Assembly (NCBI GenBank): GCA_021323655.1
Contig: JAJPKO010000015.1
Location: forward strand, 95,926-159,925
Origin: Acidobacteriaceae bacterium
GTDB taxonomy: Bacteria > Acidobacteriota > Terriglobia > Terriglobales > Acidobacteriaceae
Direction: 5' to 3'
DNA: 64,000 nucleotides
How positions within the stretch are numbered: position 1 is the first letter of the stretch; every line of letters starts with the position of its first letter. The notes under the pieces were generated by a model. It did not search any database. It saw only the letters and a list, made by a program, of their open reading frames with translations, and had not been told where the DNA came from. Both the position numbers and the translations under genes were made by a program. Positions 20,659 to 29,974 of this stretch are shown here, in pieces.

Positions 20659-20743
20659 AATTGAACCTCAAGTAGAATTCGCCGCCAAGAAGGAACGCGT
20701 ATTCACAAGGTTGATCCCAGCCAGCAAAGTTCACATCTTATTG

Positions 20744-22693
20744 CTAAGTATTGCTCGGCGGGTGATTCATTGCTGCAAATTGTCGTCTTATTAGCTCCAC
20801 CAGATCGGAGTGATCAGGAATCTGATCGAGTAGTTGTGCAAGGGTCGCTTTGGCTTTGGCAGCTAGCGCTCGATCTTCTTCCGCGGTTGGGTCCTGATAG
20901 TAGGTGCCGTTGTCTCCTTCCCGCCCTGACACCATTTCCAGATATCCAGGAAACTTCAACCAAGACTCGTACAGCTTTGCCAATTGAGGATCCCTGCGCC
21001 TGTAGACCTTCTGGATATAGAGCTCAGCGTACTCCTCAATCGTCAGGCGCGGATTCCAACCAAATTCTTCAAAAGCCTGAACCGCATTGTCCCAACTCTT
21101 ATAAGCGACGACCCTGATCTCCATTCCTTCTTGTCCTCGTTCATTCAGGATCGAAGCTCCATATTTGTAAGCAAAGTCAGGGAAGCGCGAAGCCTCGCGG
21201 TGGAATAGATACCATTTGCTGCGGGGAAGATACTCCCGCCGGGACAGACCAGCCATCAACCCTGACCAATCGATATCTATGAAATTGGGGTAGCGATCCT
21301 GATGTTCGACGATGTCACGTGTGCCCCAAGAATCGTATACCCAGCATGCGATTTTGGGATTATGCCGACGCGCCACTTCGACCATGACTGAGAAGTATTT
21401 CTCGAAGATGGCAAAGTGGTGCCCGCGGCAGCGGTCGCAATTACAGACAATGTAGTCATCCTCGGCGAACTGACCTCCGATTCCGTCCAGTTTGGGATAA
21501 TGTTCAAACAAATCCTCGAGGTAGCTCCGCCAGAAGTGCATTGTTTTCGGTTCTGAGGCACATACCCAACTGCATTTGGTCTCTAGATTTATCAACTCTC
21601 TGGTGTCAGCTTCGTCGAGAACGCCTTGTCCTAGCCTCAGATACTCCTCCCATTTTTGCCCGTCGGGGATATCTTTCAGGTTGACGTTCTTGCCCGCCAG
21701 TTCCGGATAGCGTTTGATGACCGGAGTGAAGCCGTCGGGGAAATTGATCATCGTAAAGACACGAATCCCACGGCTGTGGGCATAATCGATCAACTCGGTC
21801 ATGAATTCATGCTTGACGTTAGGGTGGTAACGGTTGACGAGTTCTGGAAAGCGCTTCGAATCGTACGCAATGCCAAACGGCAAGCCGAAGATCCAGACAT
21901 TAAGATTGTTGATTTTGTGTGACGCCATCCAGTCGACAAAGCCACGCCAATCGTAACCCGAGCCGTCCGGCTTCGCCCATTCCTTCTCCCACTGGCCTCC
22001 GGCATACCACTCCGGGCCCCCGAAATTGGTGGCTATACTCCGGCACCGAAACGCCGGAAGATTCAGTATGGGCGTCACCATGGAGTTCAAAGGGCCAGCC
22101 ACCAAAGCGTCATCTTCCAGGTACAGGCGGTCTGACAACGTCTCTACGGCATACAGAACGCCAAGAGGCGTGTATGCCGTGACCGCGAGCGCTGGCGCGG
22201 CTTGGTAGTCACCGGCATACAAAACAAAGCCCTGCTCCCCCAGGTGTTCCGGAAGCATGGTTCTCTTAGAGAGCTGCTTGTCACGATCCTCGGGGAAGAC
22301 AACCAACTGTTTTTCCCGCAACAATTGCGCCGCCACACGATTTTCGGCGAATGTGCCAACCAGAATCCTGCCTTGACTGGCCGACGATCGATTCTCCGGA
22401 ACAATCGCCACTTTCACTCCGGAAATCTCGGCGATCACTGACTGAAGCCGAGAAGCGGCATGTCGGGTCATCTCGGATGCCCCGGAGGGAAGCACAATCT
22501 CACAGGCTGGTTTCCTTGCGCTGGCCATTAGAAAAGTGACTGGTTCTGTGCGTCCAGCAGGTGCGCCTTCGACTAAATGAAAGTCTTCAGCCTCAACGGC
22601 TCCTGCCTTCGCGGCGGTCAGCGTAGCAGTTATGCCACCCAGTGCGGCACTGCATGATGCTTTCACGAACAATCGGCGATCCAGTCGCTTCAT
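20744..22693 (-). CDS. Secreted GH20-domain-2-like glycosidase with TIM barrel
   Basis: 649 aa. The N-terminus has a double-Arg and hydrophobic export signal (RRLFVKASCSAALGG). Residues of about 60-190 look like the alpha/beta domain found before GH20/GH67/GH84 barrels (ILVGTFAENRVAAQLL, GFVLYAGD, GVLYAVETL). A barrel follows with SHKINNLNVWIFG, SRGIRVFTMINFPDG, GIGGQFAEDDYIVCNCDRC and KIACWVYDSWG. The acidic AEDD before the CNCDRC turn is a candidate active-site segment. Known families with this layout include alpha-glucuronidases and hexosaminidases; I cannot place it in one. Its AAAGGAG is 11 nt upstream. It is in the minus-strand run with the Gfo/Idh oxidoreductase and esterase. Confidence 0.7.
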   Translation of the reverse strand: MKRLDRRLFVKASCSAALGGITATLTAAKAGAVEAEDFHLVEGAPAGRTEPVTFLMASARKPACEIVLPSGASEMTRHAASRLQSVIAEISGVKVAIVPENRSSASQGRILVGTFAENRVAAQLLREKQLVVFPEDRDKQLSKRTMLPEHLGEQGFVLYAGDYQAAPALAVTAYTPLGVLYAVETLSDRLYLEDDALVAGPLNSMVTPILNLPAFRCRSIATNFGGPEWYAGGQWEKEWAKPDGSGYDWRGFVDWMASHKINNLNVWIFGLPFGIAYDSKRFPELVNRYHPNVKHEFMTELIDYAHSRGIRVFTMINFPDGFTPVIKRYPELAGKNVNLKDIPDGQKWEEYLRLGQGVLDEADTRELINLETKCSWVCASEPKTMHFWRSYLEDLFEHYPKLDGIGGQFAEDDYIVCNCDRCRGHHFAIFEKYFSVMVEVARRHNPKIACWVYDSWGTRDIVEHQDRYPNFIDIDWSGLMAGLSRREYLPRSKWYLFHREASRFPDFAYKYGASILNERGQEGMEIRVVAYKSWDNAVQAFEEFGWNPRLTIEEYAELYIQKVYRRRDPQLAKLYESWLKFPGYLEMVSGREGDNGTYYQDPTAEEDRALAAKAKATLAQLLDQIPDHSDLVELIRRQFAAMNHPPSNT

Positions 22694-22776
22694 CGGATCT
22701 GTTGCTCCTTTCCTTCCCTCACGTTTAGGTGCAGTAGGAGAGGCTGAGAGTATGCTCTCTCCTAGTCAGGCACTTG

Positions 22777-23997
22777 TCACAACGTCTCAATGGCAACACG
22801 TGATCTTGTTCTGGCAGCCTTAATTCCAGCCAAACAACCGATGACGGTTGAGAGACCCCGGGCGGCACCGCAATTCAGAGGATTTCCGTGACGAACGGCC
22901 GAGCAGAAATTCCAGATCTCAGTTCGGAAGGCGATCTCGAAATTGTTCCAGGGATCGAGATTTAAATCCTTGTACTTATCGCCCTCCCGGGACGCGCAAC
23001 TTTCGTTAGGGAAGTACATCAGTCCGCTGGTGTCGTTGAATATTACAGTGCCTTCGGATCCAATGAACTCCTCAAAGTTCCCATAAAAGTTATTGGTGAG
23101 AATCAACGAGAGCTCGACCTTGCAGCCTCCAGGATGGTCATACGTGATGAACAAATGATCGTCGACTTCTCTGCCGTCTTTATAGTGATAGATTCCGCCC
23201 GAGCCATAGACCGAAATGGGGGTCGATCCCAGAAACCAATCAGTGAACGAGGTAATATGACTTCCCCACTCAGCCGTCAAACCTCGCGAATAGATGTCGT
23301 ACATGCGCCAGTTCATCAGGTGTTCCCAATCGGGATAGCCCCAGGGCTTGGGGTCGAAACCTGGGAAGGGCGGTTGTTCATGTTTGCGCCAAGATTCATT
23401 GTTGTGGCTAAATAGGCGCACAAAATGTATGTCGCCCAACAGCTTGGGGAGGATGATGCTCTTATACATCGCCGTGTGGAGTACATCGTAGAAACGCGGA
23501 TAGCCAATCTCGAGGTGACGATGATGCTTCTCTGCAGCGGCAATCATCTGACGGCAGCCCTCTTCGTCGTGGGCCATCATCTTTTCGCAGAAGACATGGA
23601 TTCCAGCCTCCAGGAAACCTACCGCAATCTCGGCGTGAGTCCAGAGCGGCGTCGCAATGATCACCATCTCGAGCTTTTCCTTCTCCTTCATCTCCCGCCA
23701 TTCGGTGTACTCCCTAGGTTGTCTCCATCCGCCTTTTGCTAGACCTTGACACGCCTTGGCCCGGTGAGCCGGATTGATATCGCAGATGGCAACGACGTCA
23801 ATGAATTCCGGGAGGCAATAACTCAGCAAAGCAGCCCCTTGACTACCTACACCGACAATCCCTGCTCTCACCGCGCCACCTGAGAACTGCCGCGGAACGC
23901 AAGTTTCCAATTTCATGCGCTCGGGGTTAAGCTCAGGGCCTACAGTTCTCCAGAAGTTCTGCTGCCCAATGCGCTGCTGCTCCAGAGTCAGGTACAT
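22777..23997 (-). CDS. Gfo/Idh/MocA family oxidoreductase
   Basis: 406 aa. NAD(P)-dependent dehydrogenase of sugars or cyclitols. Rossmann motif GIVGVGSQGAALLSY and VVAICDINPAHR, then HVFCEKMMAHDEEG with the family EKP-like Lys (EKM here), and a C-terminal alpha/beta domain with GHP-like catalytic elements less obvious. The 30-residue N-terminal extension (LTLEQQRIGQQNFW) is shared with a subgroup I associate with Acidobacteriota and Planctomycetota. Start ATG has GGAAG 9 nt upstream. First gene of the run with the GH20-like glycosidase and esterase. Confidence 0.9.
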   Translation of the reverse strand: MYLTLEQQRIGQQNFWRTVGPELNPERMKLETCVPRQFSGGAVRAGIVGVGSQGAALLSYCLPEFIDVVAICDINPAHRAKACQGLAKGGWRQPREYTEWREMKEKEKLEMVIIATPLWTHAEIAVGFLEAGIHVFCEKMMAHDEEGCRQMIAAAEKHHRHLEIGYPRFYDVLHTAMYKSIILPKLLGDIHFVRLFSHNNESWRKHEQPPFPGFDPKPWGYPDWEHLMNWRMYDIYSRGLTAEWGSHITSFTDWFLGSTPISVYGSGGIYHYKDGREVDDHLFITYDHPGGCKVELSLILTNNFYGNFEEFIGSEGTVIFNDTSGLMYFPNESCASREGDKYKDLNLDPWNNFEIAFRTEIWNFCSAVRHGNPLNCGAARGLSTVIGCLAGIKAARTRSRVAIETL

Positions 23998-24327
23998 ATT
24001 ATGTTCGCTTCCAATCTCACTTCGAGGGAGTGTCAGCGGCGCGGGACTTCTTTTTCATCGAGCGGCCTGCACGAGCTCCCATCTCCATTGCCATTCGTAA
24101 GAATCTCGCCAGTCGATCTAGATGCCGCGTAACTTGGCGAACTTTCTGAACTCTAGGGATTGACTGTGAGCTGGAGTATACCTGACGATAATTACTGCGT
24201 GCAAGAATAAACGCTCCCGCAAAGTGCGGTTTTATGCTTGCATTGTTGCGAGTTGAGTGAGGTTGTTGATTCGCCTTACTATCACTTTGTCAAGACACGG
24301 GCTCTTCCGACGTAAAACCTTTGTAGC

Positions 24328-24343
24328 CGGTACATGTGTACCG
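24328..24343. promoter_or_regulatory. Palindromic operator-like site before the sialate esterase gene
   Basis: CGGTACATGTGTACCG is an inverted repeat with 7-bp arms and a 2-nt centre, ending 22 bp before the ATG at 24366, a place where a bound repressor would block transcription or early elongation. The 24001-24327 spacer around it has no gene. Regulator unknown. Confidence 0.45.
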
Positions 24344-24365
24344 ATTCGATTTGTTGGAGATTGCG

Positions 24366-25865
24366 ATGAAACTGCGCTTTTGGTCGTCTCTTGCCTTTGG
24401 ATTAAGTACGGCACTTTCTGCTCAGGTTAGCCTGCCGAGAATCCTTTCCAGCCACATGGTTGTACAGCGCGATCTGCCAGTTCATGTGTGGGGGAAGGCG
24501 GCGCCGGGAGAGTCTGTGTCCGTGCGTTTTCGCGGCGAATCCCGCAAAACGAACGCCGGGCCATTAGGACGCTGGAGTCTTTACCTTGCGCCGGGTGCCG
24601 CAGGTGGCCCATTCGAGATGACAGTCGAGAGTAAACATCCCGGCAATGCAGTGGCCCAGACCATCACGCTCGATGATGTCTTGGTGGGCGATGTTTGGGT
24701 CGCCTCGGGCCAATCGAACATGGAATTTCCGATGAGCGATGCGGCCACAGCAAGCCAAGACATTCCTAAGGCTTTCATTCCGAATCTGCGCCTGTTTGTG
24801 GTGCAGCGGCAGGCCGTCGATTACCCGCAAGACGACGTGGAGAGCGACGGCTGGAACGCATCGACGCCGAATTCAGTCGGTAACTTTTCCGCTGTGGCCT
24901 GGTATTTCGCGCGCGAGATCGGGGCGCGCGAGCACGTCCCGGTGGGAATCATTAACTCGAGCTGGGGCGGCACGCCCGCCGAGGCTTGGACGCGCATGGG
25001 CGCTCTGGCAGCAGACGCCGCCTTGATGCCGGTCTTTGCCTCGTGGGACAAGTGGGCTGCGCGCGAGAGCGACAGCGTTTTTCTTCGCAAGGAAAAACCG
25101 CACCTGATCGCGGAGGCCAAGGCTCAAGGCAGGCCGGCGCCGGAATTCCCCTGGCTACCGCAGCTCGAGAGCCAAAGCCCGGCATTGCTCTACAACGGCA
25201 TGATTGCACCCCTGACGCCGTTTCCCATTCGCGGCGTAATCTGGTATCAGGGAGAAGGCAACACCGACTCCGACCGCGCTCCGCTATACGGACGTCTCTT
25301 TCGCGCCATGATCGAGGACTGGCGCAGGCAGTGGGGCATCGGCGATTTCCCCTTCCTGTTTGTGCAGATCGCGAATTACAAGGCAGGCTCCATCGAGGAC
25401 TGGCCGACCTTGCGCCAGCAACAATTCGAGTCTCTGGAACTCCGCAACACGGGAATGGCAGTAACTGTCGATATTGGAGATCCTGAAAACATACATCCCA
25501 CTGACAAGCTTGACGTGGGCCTGCGGCTGTCGTACTGGGCGCGAGCAATAAGCTACGGAGAGAATGTTGAGGTTTCCGGGCCGCTCTTTCGCCAGGCGGT
25601 GCCCGAAGGTAGCTCGATTCGCGTCTGGTTCGATCATTCGGGAAAGCTTGTCATAAAGAATGGCGACCTGGTGAGCTTTGAAGTTGCCGGAATTGATGGC
25701 AAGTTTGTTCCCGCGACTGCTGCCATCGAGAACAACACCGTGGTCGTCTCGAGCCCCTCGGTCACCGAGCCCGTGTATGTGCGCTACGGCTGGAGCGACA
25801 ATCCTCAATGCAATCTCTTTAATGGCGCGGGCTTGCCGGCCTCGCCGTTCACTTCGGCGCGATAG
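24366..25865 (+). CDS. Secreted sialate O-acetylesterase-like SGNH hydrolase
   Basis: 499 aa with a signal peptide (WSSLAFGLSTALSAQ). Removes O-acetyl esters from sialic acids or other glycans. Motifs: VWGKAAPGESVSV jelly-roll-like N-terminus, VWVASGQSNMEFPM nucleophile block, GIINSSWGGTPAEAW, GVIWYQGEGNTDS and IHPTDKLDVGLRL catalytic Asp/His block. ATG at 24366 has GGAGA 5 nt upstream. It is divergent from the Gfo/Idh gene and convergent with the HAD gene, so it is probably transcribed alone. Confidence 0.92.
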   Translation: MKLRFWSSLAFGLSTALSAQVSLPRILSSHMVVQRDLPVHVWGKAAPGESVSVRFRGESRKTNAGPLGRWSLYLAPGAAGGPFEMTVESKHPGNAVAQTITLDDVLVGDVWVASGQSNMEFPMSDAATASQDIPKAFIPNLRLFVVQRQAVDYPQDDVESDGWNASTPNSVGNFSAVAWYFAREIGAREHVPVGIINSSWGGTPAEAWTRMGALAADAALMPVFASWDKWAARESDSVFLRKEKPHLIAEAKAQGRPAPEFPWLPQLESQSPALLYNGMIAPLTPFPIRGVIWYQGEGNTDSDRAPLYGRLFRAMIEDWRRQWGIGDFPFLFVQIANYKAGSIEDWPTLRQQQFESLELRNTGMAVTVDIGDPENIHPTDKLDVGLRLSYWARAISYGENVEVSGPLFRQAVPEGSSIRVWFDHSGKLVIKNGDLVSFEVAGIDGKFVPATAAIENNTVVVSSPSVTEPVYVRYGWSDNPQCNLFNGAGLPASPFTSAR

Positions 25866-25982
25866 CAGGCTCGTTTCTAAATCGTAATCGTTTCTGCTTA
25901 TTGATCACGCACGAGTCGTTCGCCCACCTGGAGGATGCGGTTCCAGGCTTTTCGGTCCAAGTGTTAGTCGCAGACAAAACAC

Positions 25983-26000
25983 TACGCTACTGCGTAGTAC
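25983..26000. terminator. Short hairpin between convergent genes
   Basis: ACTACGC and GCGTAGT form a 7-bp stem with a TACT loop in the 292-bp spacer between the sialate esterase gene and the HAD gene. No U tract on either side, so a terminator role is only possible. Confidence 0.3.
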
Positions 26001-26157
26001 AGCGAGAGCGAATATAGGATGGGAAGAATATCGAAGCATTCCGACAAGGGGCCGTGCCAACGAGTATGCCGGCGTTCATTGAACGGCCATCATGCATCGG
26101 ACTCGCGTCCCTCAAAAGAGCGGTAACACAAGCGAGCACATCGCGATGGCCGGTTCT

Positions 26158-26772
26158 TCAAAACTTTTGGGCCAACGCCAATCGCACAGTCTTTGACAAT
26201 TCACTCGGCCTGTCTACTTTGACGGCTCTGAACCCTGCCGCTCTCGCGCTTTCCAAGCCGGGTTGCGAATCTTCAAATGCAATTCCAGCTTTTACGCCGA
26301 GTCGTTCGGCAATAAGAAAATAAGGGGTTGGTGATGGCTTCGGCGATGAGGCCTCACCTCCAAAAACCATCCCGTCGAATATGCCCTGAATCTGCGCCGC
26401 ACGCAAAATCGGTTCCACATCAGCCCGCTCGGAGCTTGTCACGAGTCCCAGCAGATAACCATCCAGCGACCTCATGAACTGGGCAGTTTCCGCAGCAATC
26501 GGGCATTCCTGTAAGGACCTTTCCACCACCATACGTTTGCGCTCGCGATTTTTAAGAACAAACCTGTTTAGATCCGGGTTAGGGATGCGCGCACGAAAAT
26601 ATTCGAAGATCTCCATATCGCTCACGCCTTGCCCTATACGGCAGTACTCATCCCACCCAAGCTCAATTCCGTAGCTCGAAAGCAGAACTGCCCAGGACTC
26701 CCAGTGGAGCGGCTCCGTATCGGCAATTACGCCATCAAAGTCAAAGACGAGCGCTTCGCATTGATCGACCAT
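26158..26772 (-). CDS. HAD-superfamily phosphatase, beta-phosphoglucomutase-like
   Basis: 204 aa. Motif I FDFDGVIADTEPLH with both catalytic Asp residues, motif II LVTSSER, motif III Lys in SSPKPSPTPYF and motif IV FEDSQPGLESARAAG are all present, with a helical cap between motifs I and II typical of the PGMB/PGP subgroup. Expected to act on a small phosphosugar. Single gene with no close partner. Confidence 0.88.
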   Translation of the reverse strand: MVDQCEALVFDFDGVIADTEPLHWESWAVLLSSYGIELGWDEYCRIGQGVSDMEIFEYFRARIPNPDLNRFVLKNRERKRMVVERSLQECPIAAETAQFMRSLDGYLLGLVTSSERADVEPILRAAQIQGIFDGMVFGGEASSPKPSPTPYFLIAERLGVKAGIAFEDSQPGLESARAAGFRAVKVDRPSELSKTVRLALAQKF

Positions 26773-26862
26773 GGAGTTTCATCCTGCGCAAACAATTCTG
26801 CGATTGGCAATTTTCTTCCATTTTAAGCGTCAAAATAATCGCACAAGCCGTTCACGGACGCG

Positions 26863-27390
26863 TTATCGAACGATTGGCTCCCTTAGGAGCTCGATTGTAG
26901 TGTTGTCTTGCCCAAAGTCCACAACGAGGCAAGCGTAGTCAATATCTGCGACCGCTCGACCCGCGTGCGGTTCGCCAGGAAATTCATCCCAGATCGACAA
27001 ATCCACATCCGAATCCAGTTGGTTGACGCGATTTCCTGGACAAAACTCGATGATTCCTGCCGCTAACGTTCAAGCAGTGCGAGGAGATGCGGATGTCGGC
27101 CGCTTCATCAGGAGCTTCGAAGTCGCGACGCTGAACTGCAACTGCTTGCAGTGAAGAGCATACATAGCGAACGTCACGCGCTGAAGATCGATGGCGCCTC
27201 GGCGCGGAGTGTTTGACAACGACCAGCTTCGGGCGGCATCAATGTTGCACAGTTGAAGATTTCGGGCATTGGAGGTCTATATCCTGGGCAGCTTAAAGGA
27301 AGAAGTCGATTATTAACGTTGGGCAAATATCGATGTCCCTCTAGCTGATTACGCGCTGCTGAAGCCCCGCCGGCCAGTACAACCATCGAT
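26863..27390 (-). pseudogene. Decayed gene of unidentified family
   Basis: No intact reading frame, but protein-like sequence runs in pieces on the minus strand: PEIFNCATLMPPEAGRCQ, then after a one-base frame change VTFAMYALHCKQLQFSVAT, an in-frame stop near 27076, then AGIIEFCPGNRVNQLDS continuing to DYACLVVDFGQDNTTIELL and a natural-looking end LREPIVR at 26863. Composition and the clean C-terminus suggest a once-real gene. Parent family not recognised. The spacer 27391-27652 shows nothing. Confidence 0.4.
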
Positions 27391-27652
27391 CGCCTCGACG
27401 ACGCATTGGCCAGTCAGATGTGGGAGTCGCGCAGGTACCGCACCAATTTGCATTGAGTACATCGCGACAGATCAATATCCTGTGACGGTGCGTTTAGCCT
27501 GGTCATTTATTGAGGAGGAAAAAAGTGCCATATCAACGAGTCCGTTGTAGATCTCAATGGCTTTGCCGTGGACCAGCGCGGACCTCGACCAAACCGTATC
27601 GGTTTGATTACGGCTGAATCTCCTCAAGAGCAGATACGCATTGTCCCGTGCT

Positions 27653-29026
27653 CTATCTTGCCTGTAGCTTCTTTGCTTCGGCTTCGATACGCACGAAGAT
27701 CGCCCGTGCTTCCTTGTATCTCTTCTGTGCAGCTGCGCGATTATCGCCTAGATAGCTCGCCCATGGTCCTCCTGGCGATGTGTTTGTAATCAGACTGTCA
27801 ATCCATCGCACAAAGAACTCCGCGTCTCGAGCACTGGCGCGCACTGGCTCCTCGTTTACTATTGCAAACACGGCCCCGGTGTGACTTTGATGCCCGGCCT
27901 GCCAGTCCATACGCCGCGCCGCCAGCCAGCCGCTATGCCGAAATGCTGCCGTGCATTCGAGAACAGCTGGCTTCCCCGGAGTCGCCGAAGCTGTTCGCGA
28001 CGCGATGACTGTTCCGTTTTGAACAAGCTCAATCGTACCCAGGTCATCGACCATCGATGACCACTCGATCTTCACATGGACCTTTCCGGCTCGTTTTATG
28101 TGCACTTCGTCCCCGGGCTGCGCGCTTGAATTAACGGTCATGTTCAGGAATTCACGGTGGGCATTACGGGAGATAACGGTACGCCCATGCGCAATGCCAT
28201 CGATCCATTTCCTGTAGGTGAGTCTGCCGTCTGGGATTCGAACATAGGTGAGCAGGGTGCCCAAGGGTGCACTGTCGTTACATGAATAATCGGTGCTGGC
28301 AACGATTCCCGGACGGAACCCTGTGTTCAGAAGACGATAGTAAGCCTGGATTGCCGAGTCGCCACCACGCACGTCTTCCGACACAAAAGCTGAGGTACCC
28401 AGAGCCGTTTCAATTGGGTACTCGAGGGGGGTGCAGCAGGTGAGTGATTGAGGGATTCCATCAGGCGGAGGATAAAAACCGTATGGGAGGTACTGCATGT
28501 GTGCGAACCCGCCAATTGCGCCCTGCTCCTTTGCCCACGAGAGAATTGGATAGGAATACTCGGCCCAAGGCTGGCCGCCATGGCTCAGACCCAAAAGCAC
28601 CAGATGGCCGCCGATTTCCTTGCGCTCGAAAGAGACACCGAGTGGATCATAGTGCCATTCCGCGTCCCAATGAATGATGCGACCGCTGGTCGATGTCGGA
28701 TTGTCCTCGCCGGTGATCTCTTGCAAGTCCTGAGCGGCTTCCCTGATCTCACCGTTTCCGGCGTCCGCCAGAACAGAGATTACGCTAAGGTCGTTGAACT
28801 TCATCATCTCAAGCAGTTGCTGAGACGTGAGCATCTCCTTCGCGTTAGCTCGATCGCAACCGATCCCACGATGGACGTGTGCGTCGCCCGCGAACCAGTC
28901 AGAGGGTTCGGGACGCCCTGTTTGTGCCTGCGGCAAACAGCAAACGGACAGGCAAACAACTGACACAATAAGCCTGAAGCAGGAAGAACGACCGAATGAC
29001 TTTGCTTTGCCTGCACTCATGGTCAT
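27653..29026 (-). CDS. Secreted CehA/McbA-type (PHP-fold) metallohydrolase
   Basis: About 457 aa. The N-terminus is a signal peptide (FRLIVSVVCLSVCCLPQAQT), followed by WFAGDAHVHRGIGCDRAN, the HxH metal motif that opens CehA/McbA-like domains. Then come EIGGHLVLLGLSHGG, FAHMQYLPYG, VASTDYSCND and the C-terminal TYRKWIDGIAHGRT block. A helical tail follows. The ATG at 29026 has GGAG just upstream; the longer frame begins 17 codons earlier without a Shine-Dalgarno. It shares its layout with the 37480-40173 protein, and a broken paralogue lies at 45.6 kb. Substrate unknown for the family in this phylum. Confidence 0.8.
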   Translation of the reverse strand: MTMSAGKAKSFGRSSCFRLIVSVVCLSVCCLPQAQTGRPEPSDWFAGDAHVHRGIGCDRANAKEMLTSQQLLEMMKFNDLSVISVLADAGNGEIREAAQDLQEITGEDNPTSTSGRIIHWDAEWHYDPLGVSFERKEIGGHLVLLGLSHGGQPWAEYSYPILSWAKEQGAIGGFAHMQYLPYGFYPPPDGIPQSLTCCTPLEYPIETALGTSAFVSEDVRGGDSAIQAYYRLLNTGFRPGIVASTDYSCNDSAPLGTLLTYVRIPDGRLTYRKWIDGIAHGRTVISRNAHREFLNMTVNSSAQPGDEVHIKRAGKVHVKIEWSSMVDDLGTIELVQNGTVIASRTASATPGKPAVLECTAAFRHSGWLAARRMDWQAGHQSHTGAVFAIVNEEPVRASARDAEFFVRWIDSLITNTSPGGPWASYLGDNRAAAQKRYKEARAIFVRIEAEAKKLQAR

Positions 29027-29208
29027 GCACTCCGATCGGGGCGACTGGTAAATCGCGTGTTCACGGCTACTGAGCATGTTGGATTTCTCGGACCTTCAAT
29101 ATTCGGCAACCGTTCACCGTCCTTTTCCTATTTTATTCTAACTAGGTAGTAATATGCGCATTGATGCAATATACTTTGGCAATATTTTTCTATAAAGAAA
29201 TAACTTGC

Positions 29209-29238
29209 TTGACAAAGAGTGACTGACAACCATAACGT
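29209..29238 (+). promoter_or_regulatory. Candidate promoter upstream of the decayed gene
   Basis: TTGACA (29209-29214), an 18-bp spacer and TAACGT (29233-29238), in an AT-rich stretch of 29110-29240. It would drive the broken gene starting about 29276. Confidence 0.35.
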
Positions 29239-29275
29239 TGCAAGTGCACACCGGTCGAATTGATTACCTCGAGGC

Positions 29276-29875
29276 TTGGCTCGAGATGATCCGGGAATGG
29301 AGGCTGACATAATGCTGTCGGACCCTTCGAGTTGCCCGAAGGCAGGCGTCAGCCGTAAGGAGTTCATCACCGGTGCTGCTGCCTGTTCGCCTATTGGGCT
29401 GGGCGGGATCGAAGTCGCGCCCACGCTAAGGCTGATAGCTCATCTGAGTGACCGCGCGTCAATGCCCGGAGACCACACAACGTCCGCGTCTATCCGATGC
29501 CTCCAGGCGAGCCGCTGTCACATGACTTCACGGTTTCGGCAGGGAATAAATCCGTTCCGGTGTATGTCGCACGGGTTTGTTCCCCCGCAAGCGCAGAACG
29601 GGAAGTTCTCGGCGATTCTTCTCCATGGAATGATCCGGACTGGGGCACCGCATGTGAGCTGCTCCCTTCAGTTAGTCCGCGTAAGTGAGAGCACTCGGGT
29701 TTGTGACCCGCCCCGGACAACTCTGCCGCAGGAGGTTGGAGATTTCGGGTTTTGGGTCATTTTGGGTCATTTGGGTCAGGTGGCAACGAGCAGCAATGTG
29801 ACTGATGAGGTATGGAAGCGACATATCGAGGAGCAGAAACCTCCGGCGCCAGACGATGACTTCAACATGGTGTAA
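29276..29875 (+). pseudogene. Decayed secreted enzyme gene with an IS200-like transposase tail
   Basis: The frame opens like a Tat-exported protein (VSRKEFITGAAAC), but the family-like sequence VRVYPMPPGEPLSHDF followed by TVSAGNKSVPVYVARVC lies in a different frame (29482 onward), so at least one frameshift separates them. I recall this VRVYP...VPVYVARV pattern from secreted GH28/pectinase-type and related enzymes, but cannot check it. The last part, from about 29790 (SSNVTDEVWKRHIEEQ, then PDDDFNMV and stop), resembles the C-terminus of IS200/REP-associated Y1 transposases. The segment is therefore two unrelated remnants joined together. Confidence 0.45.
29751..29778. repeat. 10-bp tandem repeat, about 2.8 copies
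   Basis: TTTGGGTCAT occurs twice head to tail and is followed by TTGGGTCA. It sits at the apparent junction between the two remnants in the decayed region. Confidence 0.7.
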
Positions 29876-29974
29876 TCGGCCACCAGGCCGATCGATCTGG
29901 CTACCTGTCCTGCCTGGCCAACTTATTGCGGTCTGGTAAGTGAAACAACAGACAGCCAACACGAGGGATTTTAG

